Shown: positions 6,716 to 12,815 of the stretch, one piece after another
How positions within the stretch are numbered: position 1 is the stretch's first letter
Layout: the number at the start of each line of letters is the position of its first letter
Source: Gammaproteobacteria bacterium
GTDB lineage: Bacteria > Pseudomonadota > Gammaproteobacteria > Xanthomonadales > Xanthomonadaceae
Direction: 5' to 3'
Length of the DNA stretch: 15,115 nucleotides
NCBI GenBank assembly: GCA_012510865.1
Contig: JAAZHF010000011.1
Span: forward strand, 1-15,115
The notes under the pieces: generated by a model
What the model was told of the DNA's origin: nothing
Seen by the model: the letters and a program-made list of their open reading frames with translations, nothing else
Databases searched by the model: none
Translations under genes and position numbers: made by a program

Positions 6716-7678
6716 TCAGTCCAGCCCGAGCCGCGCCCGGACCTCGGCGGCGACGCGCGCGGTCTCGCGCAGCGGCTCCGCGTCGAACGCCGGCGCGGCG
6801 GCGGTGAGCGGGCGCACGCGACCGCGCGCGAGCAGCTCGTCGAGGAAGCGCCGCGGCCGCCCGCGCAGCGCGCCGGGCCGGTGGACGAAGACCGGCGCCC
6901 TGGTGGCGCAGGCCTCGGACAGCATGTTGACCGAGTCCGCGGTGCAGGCGATGCGGTCGGCCCAGCCGAGCATCCCGGCATAGGGATTGCGGTCGCCGCC
7001 GGTCCACGCGACCGCGGGCACGCGCCAGTCCCGCGCGCCCGCCTGTTGGCGGACCGCGGCCGGCGTCCTGCGCGAGGTCGTCAGCAGCACGCTGCCGCCC
7101 TCTCGGGCGGCCATCGCTTCGACGGCGGACGCGATGTCCTCGAAGTCCGCCACGTCGAGGCCGGCGTGCCGGCTCGGGCCGCCGAGCAGCACCGCGACCC
7201 GTGGGCCGGGCAGGTCGCCCAGCCCGGGGAAGGCGTCGCGTCCGTCGCGCAGCCAGGCCTCGTCCACCGGATGCAGGCTGCCGGTGACGGTGACGACGTT
7301 GGGGCCCGCAAGTCCGTCGTGCGCGGGCGCGACCACCACGTCCCAGTGCCGCGGCGCCAGCCGTGGATCGAGGACCTGCACGACGCGCGCGCCGCGCCCG
7401 CGGAGGATGCGCGTCGCCAGCGCGGCCTGGCGCCCGCAGCCGACCGCGAGCGGCGGCGGCGCGTCCAGCACGCCGGCGAAGCCGTCGCCAAAGGCCGCGG
7501 CGTCGCCGGGCAGCCGCCGCGGCGCCAGCCATCGCCACGGCGCGCGGGGCGCCAGCAGCAGCTCGCGCGGCGCACCGGGTGCGAGCGCCGACGCCAGCGC
7601 CAGCGCCTGGCGGGCGTTGCCGGCGTGCCCGTCGCTGATCGCGAGCGCGCGGTCGCCTGCGTTGCTGTTCAAGACCAT
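6716..7678 (-). CDS. ELM1/GtrOC1-type (DUF1022, 'mitochondrial fission ELM1') family protein
   Basis: A 320-residue protein of the ELM1 family (PF06258). It is named after a plant protein that recruits dynamin to mitochondria, a role that cannot apply in bacteria. The family signatures are complete: ISDGHAGNARQALALA (14-29), QVLDPR (101-106), DVVVAPAHDG (113-122), VLLGGPSRHAG (163-173), and NPYAGMLGWADRIACTADSVN (231-251) followed by MLSEA. The fold is expected to be GT-B-like: two Rossmann domains, with the ADxIxxTxDSxxMxSEA block where glycosyltransferases bind the donor sugar. A sugar-transfer or envelope role is therefore my best guess, fitting the LPS genes about 2 kb away, but it is inference. 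It starts at ATG 7676-7678 without an evident Shine-Dalgarno and is divergent from rutE. Confidence 0.85.
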   Translation of the reverse strand: MVLNSNAGDRALAISDGHAGNARQALALASALAPGAPRELLLAPRAPWRWLAPRRLPGDAAAFGDGFAGVLDAPPPLAVGCGRQAALATRILRGRGARVVQVLDPRLAPRHWDVVVAPAHDGLAGPNVVTVTGSLHPVDEAWLRDGRDAFPGLGDLPGPRVAVLLGGPSRHAGLDVADFEDIASAVEAMAAREGGSVLLTTSRRTPAAVRQQAGARDWRVPAVAWTGGDRNPYAGMLGWADRIACTADSVNMLSEACATRAPVFVHRPGALRGRPRRFLDELLARGRVRPLTAAAPAFDAEPLRETARVAAEVRARLGLD

Positions 7679-7714
7679 GCGTTTCGGCGGTGGGACGGTC
7701 GGGGCATCGCCGGG

Positions 7715-7724
7715 ACTCTACACT
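7715..7724. promoter_or_regulatory. Overlapping divergent -10 elements of rutE (+) and the ELM1-like gene (-)
   Basis: The ten bases ACTCTACACT hold TACACT (7719-7724) for the plus strand and TAGAGT (7720-7715) for the minus strand, sharing two base pairs. Predicted starts near 7731 and 7708 leave leaders of about 28 and 30 bases. Only one polymerase could occupy the site at a time. The rutE leader carries GAGGGA before its ATG. Confidence 0.4.
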
Positions 7725-7758
7725 GCTGCGTTCGACCCGTTGCCCATGAGGGATCCTG

Positions 7759-8349
7759 ATGTCCGAAGTGCTGTCCGATGCCACGCTCGCCCGCCTGTTC
7801 CGCGAAGCCCGAACCCACAACGCGATCGGGGGCGAGGTCGACGACGACACCCTGCGCGCGCTGTACGACCTGCTGAAGTTCGGCCCGACCGAGGCCAACA
7901 GCTGCCCGGCGCGCTTCGTGTTCGTGCGTTCGCCCGAGGCCAAGGCGAAGCTGGCCCCGGCGCTGAGCGATGGCAACCGCGACAAGACCCTCGCGGCACC
8001 GGTGACGGTGATCGTCGGCCACGACCTCGCCTTCTACGAGAAGCTCCCGGTCCTGTTCCCGCATACCGACGCGCGTTCCTGGTTCGCCGGCGCGGAGCCG
8101 GCGCGGCTGGAGCGCGTGGGCCTGCGCGGGTCCAGCATGCAGGCGGCCTACCTGATCCTCGCGGCGCGCGCCCTCGGCCTCGACTGCGGTCCCATGACCG
8201 GCTTCGACAACGCGATGGTCGACGAGGCCTTCTTCAAGGGCACCGAGGTGCGCTCGAACGTGCTGGTCAACCTCGGCAAGGGCGATCCCGCGCAGCTGTT
8301 CCCGCGCTCGCCGCGGCTGTCCTTCGACGAGGCCGCCCGCATCGAATGA
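7759..8349 (+). CDS. rutE: Malonic semialdehyde reductase (RutE/HadB nitroreductase-like family)
   Basis: A 196-residue flavin-dependent nitroreductase-fold enzyme. In E. coli, RutE reduces malonic semialdehyde to 3-hydroxypropionate at the end of the Rut pyrimidine degradation pathway. The protein follows E. coli RutE closely over its full length: [29 protein letters not shown] (FMN-binding loop), [60 protein letters not shown], and [11 protein letters not shown] 7759 has AGGGA 7 bases upstream and matches the family N-terminus. No other rut gene is visible, so here it may detoxify malonic semialdehyde from another source, such as beta-alanine or propionate metabolism, or reduce other aldehydes or quinones. 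Its stop overlaps the start of the pirin-like gene (ATGA). Confidence 0.92.
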   Translation: MSEVLSDATLARLFREARTHNAIGGEVDDDTLRALYDLLKFGPTEANSCPARFVFVRSPEAKAKLAPALSDGNRDKTLAAPVTVIVGHDLAFYEKLPVLFPHTDARSWFAGAEPARLERVGLRGSSMQAAYLILAARALGLDCGPMTGFDNAMVDEAFFKGTEVRSNVLVNLGKGDPAQLFPRSPRLSFDEAARIE

Positions 8350-9128
8350 GCGGCCGGCCGGCCACCGCGGGCCCGCGTCCGCGCCCCGCCGCCGAGCGCC
8401 TGCGCGCCGGCATCGCCGACGGCGTCCAGACGGTCGAGGCGTTCTCGCGCCGGGACGCGCTCGACCGCGACTGGATGGGCTGGGGCGCGCTGCGCGTCCT
8501 CTCGCACCAGCGCTGGGCCCCGGACGCGCACGACGAGGGGCGCGTGGCCAACATGGAGCGCCTGCTGCTGGTCATCGAGGGCTCGCTGGACGCGGGCTGC
8601 GGCTCGCTCGGGCGGTTCCGCGCCGAGGCCGGCGACCTGCTCTGGATCGGCACCGGGCACGGCCTGGAGTCGCGGCTCGCCAACGCCTCGGCCGGGCGTC
8701 CGCTGCGGCTGCTCGAGTGCTGGCTGCAGCCCGACCGCGTCAACGCGGCGCCCGCGGCGGCCGTGCACCGGTGCGTCGAAGGCGCAGTCGGCTGGAACCT
8801 GCGCGCCGCCCCCGGCGGCGAGGCCGGCGCGCTGCCGCTGCGACAGGCCGCGCGCGTTGCGACCGCCTGCGTGGAGCCCGGCGCGACGCTCCCGCTTCCT
8901 GCCGCGGACCAGGGCCGATGGTGGCTCGAGGTGGTGGCCGGCGGGGTCGTCGCCCGCCCTGCCGGCGGCGCGGCCCGGGACGCGCACGTGGGCTGGCGCC
9001 TGGGCGAAGGTGACGGCCTGGCCTGGCTCGCCGGCGACCCGCATGCGCCGGCCGCGGTCGTCGCGGCGGGCCCGCTCCCCCCCCGCCTGCTCCTGCTGGC
9101 GCTGCCGGGCGCGGCGCCGGCAGGCTAG
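8346..9128 (+). CDS. Pirin-like bicupin protein with degenerate metal site
   Basis: A 260-residue protein with a pirin N-terminal cupin at about residues 40-135. [42 protein letters not shown] and [13 protein letters not shown] align with pirin's FGPLRV, MEIVTYVLEG, GDVQxMSAGTGVxHSE and LHLLQIWxxPD. The rest resembles a weak second cupin. The four pirin metal ligands (two His of HPHRDME, then His and Glu of RHSE) align with Gly65, Val67, Leu107 and Ser109, so iron binding and quercetinase activity are unlikely. The E. coli bicupin YhaK is a known pirin relative without metal. The ATG overlaps the rutE stop by two bases (ATGA), suggesting coupling. A run of eight C at 9077-9084 lies near the 3' end. 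Its role is unknown; a redox sensor or structural partner is speculative. Confidence 0.72.
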   Translation: MSGRPATAGPRPRPAAERLRAGIADGVQTVEAFSRRDALDRDWMGWGALRVLSHQRWAPDAHDEGRVANMERLLLVIEGSLDAGCGSLGRFRAEAGDLLWIGTGHGLESRLANASAGRPLRLLECWLQPDRVNAAPAAAVHRCVEGAVGWNLRAAPGGEAGALPLRQAARVATACVEPGATLPLPAADQGRWWLEVVAGGVVARPAGGAARDAHVGWRLGEGDGLAWLAGDPHAPAAVVAAGPLPPRLLLLALPGAAPAG

Positions 9129-9131
9129 ACT
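9126..9131 (+). promoter_or_regulatory. -10 element for the zinc-finger/glycosyltransferase/O-antigen ligase unit
   Basis: TAGACT overlaps the TAG stop of the pirin-like gene and lies 33 bases before the ATG at 9165, predicting a leader of about 27 bases. GGCTAGACTG resembles promoter strings I recall from xanthomonad intergenic regions. No clear -35 is visible. Confidence 0.4.
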
Positions 9132-9164
9132 GTGCGCTTCCCCGCTTCATCCGGTCACGCAACG

Positions 9165-9404
9165 ATGTCCACCGCCCAGTCGCCGCACGCCCAGGCCAAT
9201 GCCCAGACCCGGTACGAGGTGCGCCGCGCCGACCTGCCCTTGAGCTGCCCGCTGCCGTCGATGGCCCTGTGGAACTCGCATCCGCGGGTCTACCTTCCGA
9301 TCGAGAACGAAGGCGGGGAGGCCGACTGCCCGTACCGCAGCACCCACTTCGTCCTGGTCGACTGCGCGCGCGCCGCGCCGCCGGTGCGATGGCCCGGCCG
9401 CTGA
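9165..9404 (+). CDS. Small zf-CHCC domain protein with altered fourth zinc ligand
   Basis: A 79-residue protein of the zinc-finger CHCC family (PF10276), the domain also found in the complex I subunit NDUFS6. The core reads RRADLPLSCPLPSMALWNSH, PRVYLPIENEGGEADCPYRS and THFVLVD. Ligands Cys28, His39 and Cys55 are present, but the usual last Cys (CPYC) is Arg58 (CGC at 9336-9338, one base from TGC). His61 and Cys67 lie nearby and might substitute. The C-terminal 13 residues after VLVD look non-family and arise as the frame runs 16 bases into the next gene. I chose ATG 9165 for family length; an in-frame ATG 11 codons earlier would begin in the predicted promoter/TSS zone. The cellular role is not established; it heads the unit with the glycosyltransferase and ligase. 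Confidence 0.8.
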   Translation: MSTAQSPHAQANAQTRYEVRRADLPLSCPLPSMALWNSHPRVYLPIENEGGEADCPYRSTHFVLVDCARAAPPVRWPGR

Positions 9405-10519
9405 CCGTCCTGCAGCTGCTGCCCGCCCTGGAGGCCGGCGGCGTCGAACGCTCCACGATCGAGGTGTCCGCGGCCCTGGTCCGCGCCGGGCACCGTGCGC
9501 TGGTGGCGTCGGCAGGAGGCAGGCTGCTGCCGGCGCTGCGCGCGGCCGGCGCCGAGCACCTCGAACTCGACCTCGGCCGCAAGTCGCTGGCGACGCTGCG
9601 CCTGGTGCGGCCGCTCCGGCGCCTGCTGCAGGAGCAGGGCGTCGACATCGTGCACGCGCGCTCGCGGCTCCCGGCGTGGATCGCGTGGCGCGCGCTGGGC
9701 GGGCTGCCCGCGCAGGAGCGGCCGCGCTTCGTGACCACGGTGCACGGGCTCAACTCGCCGTCGCGCTACAGCCAGGTCATGTTGCGCGGCGAGCGCGTGG
9801 TCTGCGTTTCCGCAACCGTGCGCGAATACGTGCTGCGCAACTATCCGGCGACCGATCCTGCGCGGCTCCGGGTGATTCCGCGCGGGATCGACCCGGCCTC
9901 GTTCCCGCGCGCACCGCTGCCGGACCCGGCGGCGCGCGCGGCCGCGGCCGCGCGCGAGCCGGCCCTGGGCGGGGAAGGGCCCCTGCTGCTCCTGCCCGGC
10001 CGCGGCACGCGCCTGAAGGGCCACGCCGACGCGCTCCGGTTGCTGGCGTCGCTGCGCGCCGGTGGCTGCGACGCGCGGCTCTGGATGCCGGGCGCACGGG
10101 ACGCCGCGCGCGCGGCCTACGCCGGCGAACTCGGGGCCCTGGCCCGTTCGCTGGGCATCGATGCCGCCGTGGCGCTCACGCCGCCCACCGACGCGATCGC
10201 CGCCGCCTATGCCGCCAGCGACCTCGTGCTGCAGCTGTCCCGCCGGCCGGAAGCCTTCGGCCGCACCGTGGTCGAGGCCAGCGCGGTCGGCCGGCCGGTG
10301 CTCGGCTGGGACCACGGCGGCGTCGGTGAGCTGCTGCGCGAACTGCAGCCGGGGAACGCCGTCCCGCCGTTCGACGAGGCCGGCCTGCGGCGTCGCGCGG
10401 CGGAACTGCTCGCGCGCGCCGGTGCCCTTCCGGCTACGATTCCAGCCCAGGTGCCAGACAGGTATTCGCTCCGGTCCATGCAGGACGCAACGCTCCGTGT
10501 CTATGACGAACTCCGCTGA
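9389..10519 (+). CDS. Glycosyltransferase family 4 protein (LPS core or polysaccharide type)
   Basis: A 376-residue retaining GT-B glycosyltransferase, probably cytoplasmic or at the inner membrane face, transferring a sugar from a nucleotide donor to an LPS or glycan acceptor. The N-terminal domain shows the acceptor loop PALEAGGVERSTIE (12-25), DIVHARSRLPAW (86-97) and TTVHGLNSPSRYS (116-128). A linker follows: CVSATVREYVLRNYP, VIPRGID. The C-terminal donor domain has LLPGRGTRLKGHADAL (with Arg/Lys for phosphate binding) and the EX7E motif EAFGRTVVE (Glu288, Glu296), then ASAVGRPVLGWDHGGVGELL. The donor sugar cannot be told from sequence. The ATG overlaps the upstream zinc-finger gene by 16 bases and has no Shine-Dalgarno, so reinitiation coupling is likely. 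It overlaps the downstream ligase by 17 bases. Confidence 0.9.
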   Translation: MARPLTVLQLLPALEAGGVERSTIEVSAALVRAGHRALVASAGGRLLPALRAAGAEHLELDLGRKSLATLRLVRPLRRLLQEQGVDIVHARSRLPAWIAWRALGGLPAQERPRFVTTVHGLNSPSRYSQVMLRGERVVCVSATVREYVLRNYPATDPARLRVIPRGIDPASFPRAPLPDPAARAAAAAREPALGGEGPLLLLPGRGTRLKGHADALRLLASLRAGGCDARLWMPGARDAARAAYAGELGALARSLGIDAAVALTPPTDAIAAAYAASDLVLQLSRRPEAFGRTVVEASAVGRPVLGWDHGGVGELLRELQPGNAVPPFDEAGLRRRAAELLARAGALPATIPAQVPDRYSLRSMQDATLRVYDELR

Positions 10520-11849
10520 CGCCCCGGCGGCGGCCATCGTCGCGACCGGATGGCGCTGGGCACCGCACTGGGTGCTGGCTTTCGTCGCGCTGTGGCCGGC
10601 CCCGGGATACGCCGAGGCGGTGGTGGTGCTGGGTGCGCTGGCCGCGATCATCAAACTGGCGGCAAGCCGCTTCCGCGGCGGCGCGCAGCTGCTCAGCAGC
10701 CCGGCCTGGGCGCTGACCAGCGTGCTCTTCTTCGCCTACTGGCTGCCCGAACTGCTTTCCGCCGCGGGATCGGTCGACGTCGGCCGTGCGCTGCGCGAGG
10801 CCGTCGTCGACCTGCGCTACCTGCCCTTCCTGTGGCTGGTGGCCATCGCGGTGGCCGACGAGCGCGGCCGGCGCCTGACCTTCGGCGGCCTGGCGGTGAT
10901 CGTCGGCATCTGGACGCTCGACGCCCTGGTCGAAGTGGTGGCCGGCGCGAGCCCGCTGTTCCAGGGCATCGACGCCGCCAAGCAGCTCATCAGCGGGCGG
11001 CCGATGTGCGACCTGGACGAACTGGCGCGGGCCGACCGGCTCGGTGGCGTGCTCGGTCCGTGCAACCTGAAGCTCGGGCAGGTGCTGGCGAGCCTGTCGC
11101 CGTTCCCGCTGTACGCGGCCGGGCGGCGCTGGGGCATGGCGGGCTGGATCGTGGCGGCGGCGGCGCTGGGCGTGGTGATCGTCTTCGGCGGTTCGCGCGC
11201 GTCGTGGCTGACCTTTGCGCTGGTGCTGCTGCTGTCGGGCTGGCGGCTGCTGGGCTGGAAGCGGCTGCTCGTGGTGTTCGCGACCGGTGCCGCGGTGATC
11301 GTCGCGGTCGGCCTGGCATCGCCCGAGGTGCGCGGACGCCTCGAGCGCACCACGCACGCCTTCCAGGCCGGCGCAGGCGGGGTCGACGCCGCGCTCTCCG
11401 GGCGCGCGAGGATCTGGGGCGCGGCGCTGTGCATGGTGAAGGAGCATCCGGTCAACGGCGTCGGTGCGCGCGGCTTCCGGGAAGCCTTCCCGACCTGCGA
11501 TCCCGACGCGGGCAGCACGCCGGCCTGGGGCGAGGGGCCGGCCCTGCACGCGCACCAGATCGTGCTCGAAGTGCTCAGCGAGACCGGCATCCTCGGCCTC
11601 CTGCTGTGGCTGGCGGGCGTGGCGCTGGCGCTGCGTGCCTGGCGCTGGTCCGACGCCGGGGCGCGCACGCGGGCCCGGCCGGCGATGCTGGCGCTGCTGG
11701 TCACGGTGTTCCCGCTCAACACCCACTTCGCCTTCTATTCGACCTTCTGGGGCGCGCTGACCCTGATGCTGGCCGCGCTCTACGCCGGCAGCCTGCTTGC
11801 GCGCCCGCCGCGGATCGGGGCCGGAGCGGAGGCCCCGCCTCAGTCGTAG
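10503..11849 (+). CDS. O-antigen ligase family protein (WaaL/Wzy_C type)
   Basis: A 448-residue inner-membrane protein with about 10-12 hydrophobic helices and the Wzy_C domain (PF04932). WaaL enzymes join undecaprenyl-linked O-antigen to lipid A-core on the periplasmic side. Diagnostic features are GGSRASW (229-235, conserved Arg in the helix before the large loop), SGRARIWGAAL (299-309), HPVNGVGARGF (315-325) in the large periplasmic loop, and HAHQIVLEVLSETGILGLLL (349-368) with the family's key His and Glu. A polymerase (Wzy) or another glycan ligase is the alternative, since the domain is shared. The neighbouring glycosyltransferase, waaA and lpxL favour ligase. The start ATG lies 17 bases inside the upstream gene without a Shine-Dalgarno; upstream in-frame sequence is not family-like. 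The stop overlaps the convergent lpxL by 10 bases. Confidence 0.87.
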   Translation: MTNSADAPAAAIVATGWRWAPHWVLAFVALWPAPGYAEAVVVLGALAAIIKLAASRFRGGAQLLSSPAWALTSVLFFAYWLPELLSAAGSVDVGRALREAVVDLRYLPFLWLVAIAVADERGRRLTFGGLAVIVGIWTLDALVEVVAGASPLFQGIDAAKQLISGRPMCDLDELARADRLGGVLGPCNLKLGQVLASLSPFPLYAAGRRWGMAGWIVAAAALGVVIVFGGSRASWLTFALVLLLSGWRLLGWKRLLVVFATGAAVIVAVGLASPEVRGRLERTTHAFQAGAGGVDAALSGRARIWGAALCMVKEHPVNGVGARGFREAFPTCDPDAGSTPAWGEGPALHAHQIVLEVLSETGILGLLLWLAGVALALRAWRWSDAGARTRARPAMLALLVTVFPLNTHFAFYSTFWGALTLMLAALYAGSLLARPPRIGAGAEAPPQS

Positions 11850-12748
11850 GCCGAGCTGCCGTCGGGCTGCCGCTTGAAGCGGCGGTGGATCCAGAGGTAC
11901 TGCTCCGGCGCCGCGCGCGCCATGGCCTCGATCGCGCCCATCACCCGGGCGGTGTCGTCGCCCGCGTCGCGCGAGGGAAATCCGTCGCCGGCGGGGAACA
12001 GGCGCAGGCTGTAGCCGCCGTCGTCGCGCCGCGCGTGCTGGTAGAAGAGCACCGCGGCCCCCGACATGCGCGCCAGCTGGTGGGTCGAGGTCAGGCTGTG
12101 CGCCGGGCGCCCGAAGAAGGGCACGTACACGCTTTCGCCGCGGCTCGGGTCCTGGTCGGGTGCGTACCAGAGCAGGCCGCCGCGCTTGAGGTGGCGCACC
12201 GTGCCGCGCAGGTCCTGCTTGGGGAACATCGCCGCGGCATAGCGCATGCGGCCGCGGCGCACCGCCCACTCCATCGCCGGCTGTGCGTGCGGGCGGTACA
12301 TGCCGGCCAGCGGCGCGTGGTCGCACATCAGCCGGCCGCAGACTTCCAGCGTGGTGAAGTGGCCGCTGACCACGATGACCCCGCGGCCGCCGGCGCGCGC
12401 GGCCTCGAGGTGCTCGAGGCCGTCCACCACCAGCCCGCGGCGCAGCGGTTCCACCGAACCCCACCAGGCGCGGGCGAATTCGAACAGGCCGATGCCGATC
12501 GCGCCGAAGTGGCGGCGAAGCAGCGCCTCGCGCGCGGCGGCGTCGAGCCCCGGGAAGCACAGCTCGAGGTTGCGCGCCGCGACCCGCCGGCGCTCCGGCA
12601 GCGCCGCGCGCAGCAGGACGCCGATCATGCGGCCCAGCGCGCGCTGCAGCGGCCACGGCAGGCGCGCGGCCAGCGCCATCGCCCCGATGCCCAGCCAGGT
12701 GGGCCAGTGCCGCGGACCCAGGGGCGGTTTGTCGCGATGGCCGGTCAT
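11840..12748 (-). CDS. lpxL: LpxL/LpxP-family Kdo2-lipid IVA acyltransferase
   Basis: A 302-residue inner-membrane-associated acyltransferase that adds a secondary lauroyl or palmitoleoyl chain to Kdo2-lipid IVA during lipid A maturation. It has an N-terminal hydrophobic anchor (about 17-50) and the catalytic HX4E motif in VIVVSGHFTTLE (His130, Glu135). MYRPHAQPAMEW (150-161), MRYAAAMFPKQDLRGTVRHL, LLWYAPDQDPSRG (192-204) and VPFFGRPAHS all match the LpxL/LpxP family, as does the ending QYLWIHRRFKRQP. Length is normal (about 300). I chose ATG 12746-12748 because TAGAAT ends 7 bases upstream. The gene is divergent from waaA, whose product makes its acceptor, so the pair forms one biochemical step series. 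Chain-length specificity (LpxL versus LpxP or LpxM) cannot be read from sequence. Confidence 0.92.
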   Translation of the reverse strand: MTGHRDKPPLGPRHWPTWLGIGAMALAARLPWPLQRALGRMIGVLLRAALPERRRVAARNLELCFPGLDAAAREALLRRHFGAIGIGLFEFARAWWGSVEPLRRGLVVDGLEHLEAARAGGRGVIVVSGHFTTLEVCGRLMCDHAPLAGMYRPHAQPAMEWAVRRGRMRYAAAMFPKQDLRGTVRHLKRGGLLWYAPDQDPSRGESVYVPFFGRPAHSLTSTHQLARMSGAAVLFYQHARRDDGGYSLRLFPAGDGFPSRDAGDDTARVMGAIEAMARAAPEQYLWIHRRFKRQPDGSSAYD

Positions 12749-12754
12749 GCGTGG

Positions 12755-12760
12755 ATTCTA
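12755..12760 (-). promoter_or_regulatory. -10 element for lpxL (predicted leaderless)
   Basis: TAGAAT on the minus strand is followed by CCACGC and then the ATG, putting the predicted transcription start at the A of the start codon. No ribosome-binding site fits between. A good -35 is not visible in the G+C-rich sequence upstream. Confidence 0.45.
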
Positions 12761-12802
12761 CGGGCCGGGCGCGGCGCGCGCCCGCTTGCACGGCGGCTTC
12801 GC

Positions 12803-12808
12803 TATCCT
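12803..12808 (+). promoter_or_regulatory. -10 element for waaA (predicted leaderless)
   Basis: TATCCT is followed by TGCCCGC and then the ATG at 12816, again placing the transcription start at or one base before the start codon. The surrounding bases closely resemble those before the SDR/epimerase gene at 4293. No Shine-Dalgarno and no clear -35 are visible. Confidence 0.45.
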
Positions 12809-12815
12809 TGCCCGC

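Noticed and set aside
4516..6807. Long plus-strand open frame across the epimerase, EamA and Mpo1-like genes
   Set aside because: It is out of frame with the real epimerase and antisense to two clear membrane-protein genes, with no recognisable motif.
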